Both the position numbers and the translations under genes were made by a program. A stretch of DNA of 64,000 nucleotides from Cichorium intybus (taxonomy: Eukaryota > Streptophyta > Magnoliopsida > Asterales > Asteraceae). Of the stretch, positions 47,210 to 61,284 are shown in pieces (the first letter of the stretch is position 1; each line of letters opens with the position of its first letter). A model generated the notes under the pieces. That model was given only the letters and a program-made list of their open reading frames with translations, did not search any database and was not told the origin of the DNA. The stretch lies in assembly GCA_023525715.1 (NCBI GenBank), contig CM042016.1, positions 78,103,382-78,167,381 of the forward strand, read 5' to 3'.

Positions 47210-48394
47210 TGTTGGATTAGGTGTCTAAGCCATGACTGATAATCTATGTAGTTAATCGCGCCGGTATAGCGCCGATATAGCGGTTCACGGTGGTCAGCAT
47301 AATCGCGGTTCAGTTTAGCGGTGGAAAATAGCGGTACCGGTATAGCGCCGGTATACCGCCGCGATTTACCGCTATTATCCGGGTGGAGGAAATTTTTTTT
47401 TGATACTTTGACATTTTCTATATTAGAATGTTATATTATGTGACTGATTTCTTAAATTAAGCATTATGTGATGTTTTTTGAATAACTTTTATGATATTAA
47501 TTCTAATAGTAATAGTCTAATATATAAATTCTACATATTACTAAAAAACCGCTATATCACCGCTATACCACCGCTAGAACCGCAAAATTAAATATCGGTA
47601 GGTTACCGTGATTACGATTTTGACCGCGATAACTGCATAGCTGATAATTAGTATTTACCTAATTAATAGAAGCACAGTCCATTTAGGTTGCCCTCATGGC
47701 TGAAGGATTGGTAGAAAATTCGGTAGAGAGAAAGGTTGATTTATTATGGGATTAATAAATCAACAGGAATTAAATATATGGTTTATTAATATATTAAAGT
47801 GATAATATATTAATTAGAAACTATATTAATTAATTAGGAATTAATCCAGAATTAATTGGATTTAATTTGGGGATTAAATTAATTAATTAAAGATGCAGGG
47901 ACTAAAACTGTAATTATTCAATAGTTGAGTAAGTGGCAGTGTGTAGTGACCAGTTGAATTCGAAAATATATATATGGATATATATATATTTCGAAATTAA
48001 TATATTAGGATAAATAAGAGTTTGAATTGTAAGATAAAAGGTTTATCTTATTTGAATTCAAAAAGGTTTATCTCTAAGGTTTATCAACTGGCCATTTGGA
48101 AACTATAAATAGGGGTTCCCAGGCATCATTAAATTTCGCCAATTCCAAGAACTCTCTCAAGATTTTCGTGACTCTCTCCTCTAGCCTTGGGTGTGATCTC
48201 ATTTTAGGCAGGATATTTTTGCTGCTCAGCTTCCAGAAAATTCTAAAAGGTTGGTTTTTCTAATTTTATTCTTTTTGTTAATTTTCTTATGGCCTTTAGG
48301 TTTTGTTATATGTTCAATTAGAAGAAAACATAGATCTTTATAGGTTGCATGTGAACTTAGGTTATTTAGTTCATGGTTTGCAAAAAACCTTTCA
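47210..48394 (+). mobile_element. 3' LTR of copia B, interrupted by a MITE
   Basis: 1185 bp. Removing the 397-bp MITE and one 8-bp duplication leaves 780 bp, exactly the 5' LTR length. Confidence 0.95.
47244..47640. mobile_element. hAT-like MITE, 397 bp
   Basis: Flanked by the 8-bp duplication CTGATAAT (47236-47243 and 47641-47648), absent in single-copy form from the intact LTR at 40683. Termini are imperfect inverted repeats (CTATGTAGTTAATCGCG against CTATGCAGTTATCGCGG). Subterminal AGCGGT/ACCGCT hexamers recur on both sides. No ORF. The 8-bp duplication points to the hAT superfamily, although the tip does not match the usual CAGNG consensus well. Confidence 0.85.
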
Positions 48395-48683
48395 CTCCCC
48401 ACCTAAGAAACAACAAAATGACCCATTGAGACAGACCCCAATGGATAACAAGGCTATACTAGGAACCAAAACGGGATTTGGAACCAGAGAACATAACAGG
48501 AACAAAAAAGCAAACATCCTGCAAAAAAAAACCATACAAGCAGAGAAAAATAAAGTAGAAAAGATGAGAAATGAGAGAATAATGGACCATAGTGGAAAAT
48601 AGGAGATACATCTCTCAACGTTAGGGGAGGGACCAGACCCTTTTAGCCAAAATAACATTAGGGGAAGGTTCAAAGTGTATTAT

Positions 48684-50046
48684 ATAAACAATGTATGGCA
48701 TTTATGTAGATACAATTTTTTTTGTTTTAATGAAATAAGACATAATAAAAGCTAAAAATGATGAGAAAAACAAAAGATTTTAAAGTGTTTAGAGATCATT
48801 TTGCGATCTCTTTTTGAACTTTAATGATAAAATTTATCATTAAACCTAAGACATTACAATATTTTTGTGCTTAAAAACTATGATTTGCGTTAATGTATGC
48901 TAAAAAAATAAAAATTATATTTTTAACGTATTTCATCATTTTACGTTGAAAAATGAACTAATTTGTGTGTTTTTGTTTGCAGGGCTTAACACAAGTGAAA
49001 TATATGTATGTGTATTTTAATTTATGGGATATTCTATTTTTTTAGATTATATTTCTTTTTTTAAACCAATTATTTTTTAAAAAACCCAAATACCACCGTT
49101 TTTAACCCTAAATCACCAAACCATTTTAGAAAACCATTTTTAATTTATTTTTATTTTCTAAACTTTTATAAATTTAGTTTTTATTATTTTTTGCTTAAAC
49201 TAGTTATTTTCTTTAATACATTTATTTCAATTAATTATTTTTGTTTTGTTTAATTTTACTTTTTAATATAGATTTTTATTTAGTTGTTTTTAATTATTTA
49301 TTTTCTTTTACTTAGTTTATTTTTATTAAACCATTTTCTTTTTATATTTTGCCAATTACTTTTACATTTTCTTATTTTATTTAAAACCAATTATTTTTTA
49401 TTTTAGAATTTTAGTCTTTATTATTTTCAACATTAGTTTTTTTTAGAAAAAACATTTTTATCATTTTAGTTTTATTAAAACCAATTTATTTTTGTTTTGG
49501 CATTTTATTTTATTAGTTTTAGGTTTATTTTTTATTTAGTTTGATAATTGTTTGGAACTTTTATATTTTTATGAAATTTATTTTTATTTTTAGCTTTCTT
49601 AGCTTATATTATTTATAAACTTTACTTTTATTTTAAGTATAGCTTTTTATTTATTTTAATTTCGTATTTTATTTTTTTATTTTATTTTAACCCATTTAAA
49701 CCTTTTATTTTTCAACCCTTTATATTTTTATCCCAATAAATAATACATATATATTTATTTTTTTTTAAATCAGAAATTTCAAAATAAATATATTAAATTC
49801 CGAAAATTAAATAAATATTCAAATAAATTCGGATTTAATATTTAATTATAAAAAAATTAAAAAAATTAAAAACTCCCAAGTGGGAGACAAGGGGACAAGG
49901 CATGGGAATATTTTTGTATGGGTGCATGCTTTTCTATGTCATGAGTGTGTCCTTGACCAAGAAAAGTATAAAAAAAAAGAAGTTTACATGTGTTTGTGTG
50001 GGTGTTCGGCCGAGAGGAAGAAACCAAGAAAAAATAAATGGAGTAT
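48684..50046 (+). mobile_element. Probable left part of the LTR of element F
   Basis: AT-rich; 49000-49740 is strongly T-rich on the plus strand. It contains GTTCGGCCGAG near 50006. Its continuation after element G is inferred from the LTR end and primer site at 61084-61108. The left edge of the LTR is not determined (somewhere 48690-48830), because the other LTR of F is outside the window. Confidence 0.45.
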
Positions 50047-50509
50047 TGTTGGATAATTATGGGACCACTTAATATCTGAATAATATATTATTATCATAAA
50101 TTCGATATTAATAGATAATGTTATTTAAAATTATTGATGGACTGATTTTGAATAGTAGATAAACATTATTTAGTGTTTTATCCTGTGGGTTGAGTTCCCG
50201 GTTGAATCAAACTTATCTCTATCCCTTAAATCTCTCACATTCGGTTATATTTCCATCTATATAAACACGTGATGAGTAGCAAATCAAATATACGAAAACA
50301 CACAGATAAATTCGTGGGTATTATTTGCTGAGGGTTTAGAGAGGGCTTTTGAGATCAACTGGAAAACTAACCCTACACATCAGATCTGAAAAGCTTAATA
50401 GAAACAGGTATGTAATCTTCGTTTGTTTATTTATTTTAATCAGATTCGAGATCAAGATCTAAGGTTTTAGCTTCCACATTTATATTTTGGTTATTGCAAA
50501 TAACCATCA
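50047..50509 (+). mobile_element. 5' LTR of element G
   Basis: TGTTGGATAA to about AACCATCA. Contains CTATATAAACAC (candidate TATA) near 50256 and the splice-donor-like CAGGTATGT at about 50405. Confidence 0.88.
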
Positions 50510-50511
50510 AT

Positions 50512-50523
50512 TGGTATCAGAGC
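50512..50523 (+). promoter_or_regulatory. Primer-binding site, initiator tRNA-Met type
   Basis: TGGTATCAGAGC, a few nt after the LTR. Confidence 0.92.
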
Positions 50524-51461
50524 AGACTCCAATCTGTTATCAGAAATCTAAACATATATATATGGTCGTAAAATTAGTTTTTTGAATTGAACATACCTGT
50601 CAAATTTTGAGATCTCTGTTTTTTTTTCTTTTTTTTGATGTCGACGAGAAGAAAAGAATATGCATGATTATCTTTCTTGTTATCTCTTTGGTTTTCTCCG
50701 GCTTGTTATTTCACAAGATAATGTATTTATCCACTGGTCATATTTTTTTTATTGTTATATGTGATAAGTACTAAAAGGTATTTGTTTCTGTCATTAAATT
50801 TGACTGTGAAACCTATATTTAGACTAGTACACATGCCTATAGGTTTCTTTTAAAGCTACATATCACTGTGAATATCTTTTCATTGTTTAATTACAATATT
50901 TTAATAAGTGCAAACATTGTGACTATCAACCCCTATACGTCCTTTTAATATTTCTTCTATAACATTTTCCTTCCGTCTTTTTTCTCTTTTATGTGGGAAG
51001 TGATTATATAGTTATGGTTCGTAAAATATCCTAAAATGGACGTTAAAGGCTTAATAGTAAACTGTTTAATGTTACCATTAAGTTTGAGAAAATTTGCAAA
51101 TCAATATATTGCAAACGATGGACTAATCGGAACTCTTGGAAAATGGTTATGGAGATGCTAATCTAATTTTTTTTTTAAGTTGGATGAAATCCCCCCTGAG
51201 GAAATATATCGACCTTACAACTGTATTTTTTGAATAGCATTTCTTTGTAAAATAAGTTGTAAGAAAACTCATGCGATATTTCGTTAGCAATTCTTAATTT
51301 CATTTGCGGCACATGTAAGTTTTTTTATTGGGTTTGTCAATAATATCAATTATGACAAATTTATTTTCGAATATTTTTTATGTTAAATAGCTTTTGATGT
51401 TTTTGACATTAATTTATATGAGTTTCTTTAGAAAGCCACACCATTGCTTGTATTTTTATTG

Positions 51462-51462
<1 letters not shown>
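50524..51462 (+). other. Leader region of element G
   Basis: AT-rich, without a supported ORF. No gag similarity was detected by eye. Confidence 0.5.

Positions 51463-51548
<86 letters not shown>
51463..51548. repeat. (AT)n microsatellite at the Helitron 3' junction
   Basis: About 86 bp of AT dinucleotide directly abutting the Helitron terminus. Confidence 0.95.
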
Positions 51549-51549
<1 letters not shown>

Positions 51550-51577
51550 TAGCGGTGTACCCGCGCAATGCGGCGGG
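51549..51577 (-). other. Helitron 3' terminus (hairpin plus CTAG)
   Basis: The minus strand reads CCCGC-CGCATTGC-GCGGG then TACACCG-CTAG, followed by T. A GC-rich hairpin 7-8 nt before CTRR with insertion before T is the standard Helitron 3' end. Confidence 0.85.
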
Positions 51578-52962
51578 CATTAATAGGGAGGGGGTAGCAA
51601 GGTTCAGTGATTTGTGTTTTGTTATTGACCAAGCGTGTAATGGATCTTAGGGCGGTTTGGACCACTAAGACGGTACGATTTCCATTGTTAGTATGTTGTT
51701 TGTAAGAACATAAGTTAATTATTCCATTTTATACATGGTTAATGTATAATATGGTCCTTTTGAGTAAATTTTATGTTTTTTTATTAAATACATTAATTAT
51801 TCGAAAATAACTTACTTATGGTCTATCAATTAATTTCTTTGTATAAATAAGCTAACTGATAAAAAAATTATGGCTGTTTACATATCTCTTCTCATGGATG
51901 TTTGTGCTATCATCAAACTTATACCTGATATTTGTAATCATCCAATTAGCAGCATTGACGACCCTCCGGCTGAGCTAAAATGGTGCTTATAACCGCCAAA
52001 TAGCAAATATTCAACAAAGACTAAAACATTAATTTGTCATTAAGTGACATACAAGCACTATTATAGTGGCTATGCAAATGATCATAAAAGGGTATTGGTC
52101 AGCATTTGAATAGTCATTAAGTCATGTCAAGATATTTTATCGTTGTGGTTTAAAACTTCAAGTAATAATAATAAAATTGTGCCACAAATGCTTACGATAT
52201 TTTAGAACCCTTTAATTTTTAATTGCACACAAACTATTACGTTATCAATTTAAAATGAATACAAAATTTTAAAAACCTCTAATCAAGTAAATTTTTTTAT
52301 TACTTATACTAATATAGAAATAATAATCGTGGTGTTTTTTAATTTAAGCCATAACTGAATTGTTAAACTTTTATCTTGATTTGGCTTGACCCATGATAGG
52401 TGATTGGGTGTGTATTTTTTTATTGCTTCACCCATTTTACACCAATCAAATATTTATACAAAATCCTTCCATTGCCAACTTTTTTTTCAATTGAATATGT
52501 AATAGGAGTCGCCGAATATGAGCCTTCCGTTGGTATAACATTTCAGGTGCAAACTTTATTACTAATTAATATACACCATAGCAGTTAAATTTAAACAATG
52601 GCCAAGACAAATCATTTATTTGCAAAGTCCTACCACAACAGGTACAATCTATCTTTTTGTACCCATAAACCAGACATCATAAGTCCTATCTTTTAACACT
52701 CCCATAACATTAATCATGAGAACAAAAACTATTCTCTGGACTTGATCACCGAGCAAATGAGTTTGTGGGTAACCCGATCCAACTGACCAATCTATATGTT
52801 TAAGGAAATCCTGAATAAGTTACTGAAATTGATAAAAACAGAAGAAAAATGGTTTAAAAAAAGCAAAAACATTAATTTAAGAAATCATCAAAAGGATTAT
52901 ATATACAACATTTGCATAATAGCTTCTCATTTGCATAATCTTTTTTTGCGATAAAAGCTTAC

Positions 52963-53209
52963 CCGAACCAAAGTCCTTTTTCAGTTCAATTTGCAGTTGA
53001 AGTTGCTCCAAGGTTAATGGCTGACCTGAACTCATCCACCTAAGAATTATTTATCAAATGATTCATAATTTCATTTTTCAAGAAAACAATATTGATTTCA
53101 TAAGAAATACAATTTGTATATATTAAATGGTAAAAGATACAGATACCCAATAAGGGGTACTGCCAGAGGATGAGGAAAACTATTAAACATGACGTGTTCC
53201 TTCGATTTC
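52963..53209 (-). pseudogene. Two exon-like segments of a captured gene
   Basis: Minus strand: segment 53209-53147 is preceded by TTACTGCAG and followed by GTATCT. Segment 53039-52963 is preceded by ATTCTTAG and followed by GTAAGC. Spliced, they keep one frame: KSKEHVMFNSFPHPLAVPLI, a junction codon, then SSGQPLTLEQLQLQIELKKD. The reading frame, proper splice signals and amphipathic sequence argue for real exons captured by the Helitron. I do not recognise the parent protein. Further possible exons: about 53660-53560 (AGYRNSRDSSFIGLSSLG), 54515-54450 (SLLSLGDDLVLGEALQM) and 54240-54160 (IEIIDVLQQNCVKMLGQPIV). Confidence 0.5.
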
Positions 53210-55139
53210 CTGCAGTAATATAAATGGTGTAGATGCAGTAACTACTTTTAGTTAAAGACTTTAAATCAATATTTAAACAAGATATGTTCTAGTTATATAT
53301 ATTCAAGCAAAAAAAGTACAATTAGGCGATAAAAGTGAAAAATGTAAACAAACATTTCGACCATGTTACTCACTTACAAACAAAACAAAGTAAGATAACA
53401 TGACCCTTGGTTGTCTATTCAGTTTCCGGTACATTATGAACATAAGTTTTGAGTTAGAGGTTAAATCCACAATTCTAGAAACCAAAATCAATGAGGTACC
53501 TATTTGGGAACCGGGTAAACTCAAAATATTGGTTATAAAACTTGAATCTCTGCTGTTTTCACCATTTACTTGATATGATGATCTTATAATCCGAAGCCCC
53601 AAGTGAAGATAGACCGATAAAACTTGAATCTCTACTGTTTCTGTAACCTGCACCTGAAAACAAAAACAAAGAAAAAGATTAAGGAACAAGTTTCATTTAT
53701 AAATAAAAATATAAATGAAAGCACATATAATAAGCGTTTTTATTTAACTTACAAAAGCCCCACCAATTTATCCGATGGCTAGAAGCATTGAGCCACTTTA
53801 GGTGCTGTTTCAACTTTTAAATAAGATACAAACCAGTCATTAAACAAAATAAGAAGAAAATAATTATTTTGAACGAGTTTTGAGGAATATTTAAACCAGC
53901 CCCTTCTCATTCGGTAACAAAACATGCTTACCTCTTATTCTACTATAGTGAACGATCATTTTAGTTGTTGCAAACGACATAGCCAAAGTAAATATATATT
54001 ACATCAACAATGGTCAAGACCTCCCCTAACCCAACTCCTCTCCTTGACACCAGACTCGAAACCTGTATATGCATAAACACATACAAAGTTGCACAAAAAT
54101 AAAATGAAATAGGCTATTTACCAGTTTATGTTGAAGGTTGTCAATGCATTTAATTTAGCCAAGATATGTGATTTCCACTATTGGTTGGCCAAGCATCTTT
54201 ACACAGTTTTGTTGGAGTACATCGATGATCTCAATCTAAGTGGTAAAAAAACCAAATCAAACAATTAAACTATAGTCATCATAAAAGTAAGAAATATTTC
54301 TCCAATTTAAGTACACACGACACAAGGGCCAAACTAAACATGTAAATATTAGCAACTCCAATATTAACAAAAGAAATTACAGGGATCATGTTCGGTTATA
54401 AAAAAACACAATCTATAAGAAGTTTACCAATTTTTTTATTTAAAAACATTTGGAGGGCTTCACCAAGAACCAAATCATCACCAAGGCTCAACAACGAATC
54501 ACTAAAGCAGCAAGAAAGAAATGAAATGACTAAAAAACAGAAGTAGTTAGAACTCGGATCATAATATGCTACACAACATCAGTTTATATGAAATCAAAGG
54601 GAATCTTGGTTAAGAATGCTACCTGAATTTCCAGATCCCTCATCGTATCTGAAAGTTCAAAATATATTTCAAAGTGAGACTCACCTAAATAAAGGAGATA
54701 CTTAATTATCAGATACCATGACACTACAAAGTACAAAATGAGACTCGCATAACAAAAGTGGATATTGAAATGTCAATCCACCACGTGAAGGACCTCCAGG
54801 AGCTTCAGCGAACCACGACAAAAGAAAGGTCTCCATTTTTAGGCTTCATTTTTAAGTTTCTGTATTTGTTCAGTTAAATTTAAATGAACAAACATATATA
54901 GAATTTCAGTAATGATCCAAGATCTACTAAAGCTAATAACAAAAACACAAATAATTAGGAAAGCAAATAGAAAAAGGGAAAGAGAAAGATTTATTGATGG
55001 AAAATATTAAATATTATAAATGATATACCTGTAACTTGATCGATACCATTTCCTATCTTTCCCCTATTAGTTCTAAATCAGAGATGGTGAATGGTGATGT
55101 AAGTCGCAGTGGTGGATGTGAAAGTTGGTGACGACGACA

Positions 55140-55740
55140 ATGACTTGTGGTGCGTTGGGTGGTGACTGGTGAGAGGTGTAACAGTGTGGTGGTGTTAGTG
55201 AGCTGTCCAGCGGTGATAAGCTGCCCAACAGTTTGTTAAGAGAATGAAACCATAGAACTGGAATTCTAGAGGTAAAACACGAAACTAAAGCTTGCTATTT
55301 GTTAAATTAATCAATTAAAAAATGATATATATGTTAGCACCTCAAGTCACAAACACAAAATTCAGCGATGTCTAGGGTTTGTGCAAAAGGCGACGACATC
55401 TAGGTTAGAAAGATAAAGCTGGAGAGGGTGGAAGTGGCGGCGTCGTTTAGATGGTGCGTGGTGGTGTCGTGGACTCCCGAGGGATCGCTGGGGGAGATCT
55501 GTCGAAGGTGTGAACGTGTTGGGGCGGGAGGATGCCAACCTGTAGCGAGGCTAGGCTTTCTGGAGGCGGCAACATGAGTAGTGGTGGTGCAACGATGGCG
55601 GATGGCAGTGGTAAACCAAGGAGAGGGTATGCACCTAAAAGTCATGGTGGTGTTGAAGAAATAGGGTCGGAGAAGGCCAGCGGCAACGCTCGTGTTGAAA
55701 GTGAGCAAGAGAGGAAGTAGATATGGTAGCATCTTAAATG
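55140..55740 (-). other. C-rich leader-like part of the Helitron
   Basis: On the minus strand a CA/CT-rich stretch with trinucleotide CAC repeats and higher GC, containing a 110-codon frame (MLPYLLPLLL ...). Its codon pattern looks compositional and I recognise no domain. It could be the leader or first exon of the captured gene. Confidence 0.35.
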
Positions 55741-56026
55741 ACTTTCTAGGGTTTTACATATTAGGAGAGGAAAAAGATACAATGGATTTAAAGAGAATTC
55801 AAATGCATTTAAAATCGAAAATTCGTTAGGTCAATATAAGGAGAAATACGGGGAGGGGAACAGATAGGTGAAACGAAGAGGATGGGAAAGTTTGGTATTC
55901 CAAGCTGTAATTTAGGGTGATTCAAAATTGTACCTGGTTTTAATATTTGTACTTTATGCATAATGAGTTGGATCTCTTAATTTTAAGAGCTTCCAGTTTT
56001 AGAATCCATTTTTCCTTTTTAAAGTA

Positions 56027-57879
<1,853 letters not shown>

Positions 57880-58296
57880 TTCCTGGTAGCAGGATGGCCT
57901 ATTTCATGAAACAGTTTTAAGCAGCCTTTGGTAACTTCTTTCACTATAGCGGCATAATTTATAGCATGCTTTGAGGCATCAAATCTCGGGATATGATTAC
58001 AGAAATTTGTCATGGGGCTGCGTAATATTGGTATTGAAAGACCACTAAAGTTGTATTGTGACGATAATTCAGCAATGTTATATTCCAACAACAACTGAAG
58101 TTCTACTAAGTCAAAGTGTATTGACATTAAGTTTCTAGTTGTTAAAGAAAAAGTGCAAAATGAAAATATTTTTATAGAGCACATCAGGACAAACTCCATT
58201 ATAGCGGATCCGCTCACGAAGGGATTACCTCCCAAGGTCTTTCACGAGCATACTACACACATGGGTGTGATAAGGATTGATGATATTTTGTTTTAG
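57880..58296 (+). pseudogene. Copia RNase H remnant, element G
   Basis: A single frame from about 57880 to TAG 58294-58296 reads as the C-terminal half of copia RNase H: VAGWPIS, FIACFEASN, QKFVMGLRNIGIERPLKLYC, DDNSAMLYSNNN, KSKCIDIKFLVVKEKVQNEN, IFIEHIRTNS, ADPLTKGLPPKVFHEHTTHM. Four in-frame stops interrupt it (three TGA, one TAA), at positions where Trp, Glu, Trp and Arg are normally found, all explained by G-to-A or C-to-T type changes or one transversion. There is no frameshift. The upstream polyprotein (gag, protease, integrase, reverse transcriptase) was not found in the element. Confidence 0.82.
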
Positions 58297-58654
58297 TGGG
58301 AGTTTTGCATGTTATTTTGGTGCTTTATGTTTTTGTTTCTGTACAGAATTCAGGATTTGGTTTATTCCATTATTATTTGCACTTATTTGAAGTTTGATCT
58401 CACTTCAAGTTAAATAGGGACTCGTAGGAAATCTAATTTGATTTCAAAACCACACATTTATGTTTAATCTATGTCGTTTAGTCATATATGTATATGTGAC
58501 CATTGGTGAGTTTAGTTACACAAATTGTAACAAAGACTGCTTTGATCCTATACTGTTGTGATTAATGGACGAGATTGTTTAAGGGTACCAATGATATGAT
58601 AACATATGTTAAAGCGCTTATATGGTTATGTATACATTTAGATATTCGTGGTCC
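58297..58654 (+). other. 3' untranslated region of element G
   Basis: 358 bp between RNase H remnant and purine tract; no ORF. Confidence 0.7.
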
Positions 58655-58663
58655 AGTGGGAGA
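58655..58663 (+). promoter_or_regulatory. Polypurine tract of element G
   Basis: AGTGGGAGA just before the LTR start TGTTGG. Confidence 0.85.
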
Positions 58664-58664
58664 T

Positions 58665-59114
58665 TGTTGGATAATTATGGGACCACTTAATATCTGAATA
58701 ATATATTGTTATCATAAATTCGATATTAATAGATAATGTTATTTAAAATTATTGATGGACTGATTTTGAATAGTAGATAAACATTATTTAGTGTTTTATC
58801 CTGTGGGTTGAGTTCCCGGTTGAATCAAACTTATCTCTATCCCTTAAATCTCTCACATTCTGTTATATTTCCATCTATATAAACACGTGATGAGTAGCAA
58901 ATCAAATATACGAAAACACACAGATAAATTCGTGGGTATTATTTGCTGAGGGTTTAGAGAGGGCTTTTGAGATCAACTGGAAAACTAACCCTACACATTA
59001 GATCTGAAAAGCTTAATAGAAACAGGTATGTAATCTTCGTTTGTTTATTTCTTTTAATCAGATTCGAGATCAAGATCTAAGGTTTTAGCTTCCGCATTTA
59101 TATTTTGGTTATTG
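58665..59114 (+). mobile_element. 3' LTR of element G, last bases missing
   Basis: Matches 50047-50496 with 5 substitutions. Similarity ends at TTGGTTATTG. The 5' LTR continues with CAAATAACCATCA before the primer site, which is absent here. Confidence 0.88.
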
Positions 59115-59378
59115 AAGAAAGAAAGCAAGAAAAGAAATACATATATTTTATGTGTGTGTGTGTAAGTTCGGCCAAACAAAAGAAAAGAAGAAAAAAAGAA
59201 GATGGTGTTCTTGTGCTTTCCAGGTAACAAATCCACATCGACATAAACAATTCAAAAGAAATTCCTGTGGGTTCGGTAATGATAGAAGATGGTGGATTAT
59301 TGATGCATACCAGATCATAAATCATCAAGAAAGCATAAACAAAGATGGTGGATGCATGCACTATCAAGAAGGTGGGGA

Positions 59379-59385
59379 TATAAAC
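59379..59385 (+). promoter_or_regulatory. TATA-like box of element F LTR
   Basis: TATAAAC, followed by pyrimidine-rich TTTTTCTCTCTAGC at about 59462. Confidence 0.45.
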
Positions 59386-60372
59386 ACTTAGAGTTCAACA
59401 GTCAAAGAACATACTGAGTCAGAATTCTCTTAGATTAGTTTTAGTTTTAGATCTATATCTATTTTTCTCTCTAGCTAGAATTTCGAGTTTCATAAAATTC
59501 TAGTGAGGTTTTTTGAGTGTTCCAATTCATTAAGTCAAGTATTTAGCGATTAAGTTATTAAATTGTAATTTTCGTTTTTGATGTATTTATTACGTTTGTA
59601 GTGAACTGGTTTGTATAATTCGTGCGGTGAGTTGAAATTTGATGATTTACACGCTTGAATTTAATCAAAGTCTTCAAAGGTATGATTTTTGTTTATTTTG
59701 TTATTTTCTGTAATTTTATTTAATTTGTTAGTTATGAGTTACATGATAATTTTTGCTATAATTTTGTTAGTTGTAATAATTATGTGTGAGTAGTTAAATA
59801 TAAGGTTTTGGTTGTGAACGATTAGATGATAGTCTAATAATTTTATTGGGATTTATTTGTTGTAAATATGATTTTTATAAACTGAAATGTAAATTATATG
59901 AGCTTCATGAAATAGAAATATTAATCTGTTAATGTATTTAAAATCTGATCAATTTTAATTTTCAATAATAGGTTGATATTTATTAATTTTGTAAACAGAA
60001 ATAAGTCTACTATATTTTGTAAATTTAATATCTTAAAGGGAAATTAAAATTAATCACTCATGATTTTTAAATTACCTAATATGATAATATTTATAAAATT
60101 AATAAACTGAATATTTTGCATTTCAAGGTAAAAATGTTTTAATGGGTTTTATAATGTCACATTAATATTTACTGTAATAATATTTATAACTACCACAGAA
60201 TTGACAACCTGTGGATTAGAATATTATTATTGTTAACTATTGATATGATAATTAATTTATCAATTCGATGTCTTAACCGAAACAACTTTTGGAGATTTCA
60301 TTAAACATTGTGCTTGTTTTCTAAAATTCATTTTTTATAATAAGCCAACGATTTGTCAAAACTGTTAAACAC

Positions 60373-60631
60373 GACAAGGCTCCCAGTATTTCCCAGTACT
60401 AGCTAGTGTTTAATAAGATCATTTTTATGCATAGTAATTCTTAGGCACTCGGGGACACAACTTGCTTTACCGATAATATTGGTTACTTTTCAAATTAGCG
60501 ACAAGGCCCTTAATTTGTAATTTAGTTATTTGGCTATTAGAATTAAATTAGTTTTAGATAAGTTAAATTAGATAATTTAGAGCCGAATAATTAAAATATA
60601 GATTGCTAAGTTATTTTGATTGCGACAAGGC
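60373..60631 (+). repeat. Three GCGACAAGGCCC-type motifs about 125 bp apart
   Basis: GACAAGGC at 60373, 60500 and 60624 (spacing 127 and 124), each followed by C/T-rich CCC or TCC. Confidence 0.6.
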
Positions 60632-61090
60632 CCCTAATATTATTGATAAATTATAGGTTGTGATGTGTTTTTACTAAGTATTTATTATGTGTGAAATGGT
60701 AATATTTTTAATTGATTTAACTTACCGTATAAAATTCATAGCAATAAATAATCCCAAAATAATTGTTTAGATTATTATTTAATCAGTTTCCAACCAAAGC
60801 TTTATTCGTATTGATATTTGTTAAAACTTGCGATTGTTTGTTGAATTATTGCGTGGTTGATTTTTAATTATCATTTGATAAATTATTTTAATATATGTTG
60901 ATGTTCAAAATACCAAAAACAAAACAAAATCAATTTTTAAAATCAAAAGCAATATATTAAGATTACGATTCAAATTAATCCTTTCTCTGTGGGTACGATA
61001 TCTGGTCTTCACCGACTATTATTACTTGTACGATCCTGTGCACTTGCAGGTCGTGTTAAACCGAACAGGTTTAAACCCCAAACAAGTTTT

Positions 61091-61108
61091 TGGCACCGTT
61101 GTCGGGGA
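61091..61108 (+). promoter_or_regulatory. Primer-binding site of F, tRNA-Asp type, two mismatches
   Basis: TGGCACCGTTGTCGGGGA, against the perfect tRNA-Asp complement at 8496-8513. Confidence 0.85.
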
Positions 61109-61284
61109 AAGGCAATTTAATTAAACATAAAATTAATATATTGTGTTTGTTTTATAAAATAAAAAAAACAAAATTTTTTTATACAATTTATGTAAAAAAA
61201 TTCAAAATCAAATCAAAAGTTTTTAAATTTGTTTTAAAAATAATTAAAAAATGTAAAATTTTAAAAAACACTCTCTATTTTTCT

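Larger units (their letters stand above)
40683..48394 (+). mobile_element. Complete Ty1/copia element B
   Basis: LTRs 40683-41462 and 47210-48394 (the latter enlarged by a MITE), primer site, gag-pol and purine tract. Target duplication CTCCC at 40678-40682 and 48395-48399. About 16 differences over 780 bp between LTRs by eye (2 percent). Same family as element A. The sub-lineage within copia was not resolved. Confidence 0.96.
40604..48668 (-). mobile_element. 5'-truncated LINE, split by copia element B
   Basis: Two pieces, 40604-40682 and 48400-48668, flank element B. The direct repeat TTCAAAGTGTATTAT occurs at 40589-40603 and 48669-48683. Adjacent to the left copy the plus strand has a T run then GGGTAAAGAGGACGGTACC. 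Read on the minus strand this is a LINE-type 3' end (GGTACCGTCCTCTTTACCC then A run). Total length without B is about 350 bp, so only the 3' tail was copied. Confidence 0.75.
59115..61084 (+). mobile_element. LTR of Tat/Athila-like element F, right part
   Basis: Ends in CCCCAAACA, 6 nt before the tRNA-Asp primer site. Its last 120 bp share landmarks with the Athila-like LTRs (CTCTGTGGGTACGATATC against CTCCCTGTGGAAATTCGATA). A candidate TATA is GATATAAACAC at 59379-59385. Confidence 0.7.

Noticed and set aside
48392..48673. 93-codon minus-strand frame MNLPLMLFWLKG
   Set aside because: Lies in the LINE 3' tail and crosses the copia B duplication; hydrophobic by composition, not a conserved LINE domain that I can identify.
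53366..53689. 107-codon minus-strand ORF in the Helitron as a complete gene
   Set aside because: It crosses a strong acceptor and contains an internal duplication of AGATTCAAGTTTTAT; an exon in another frame (GYRNSRDSSFIG) is as plausible, so it was listed only as a possible exon.
61090..61284. N-terminal extension of the element F ORF
   Set aside because: Starts within the primer-binding site and is nearly all Lys, Phe, Ile and Asn from A/T runs; the ATG at 61285 is a better start.
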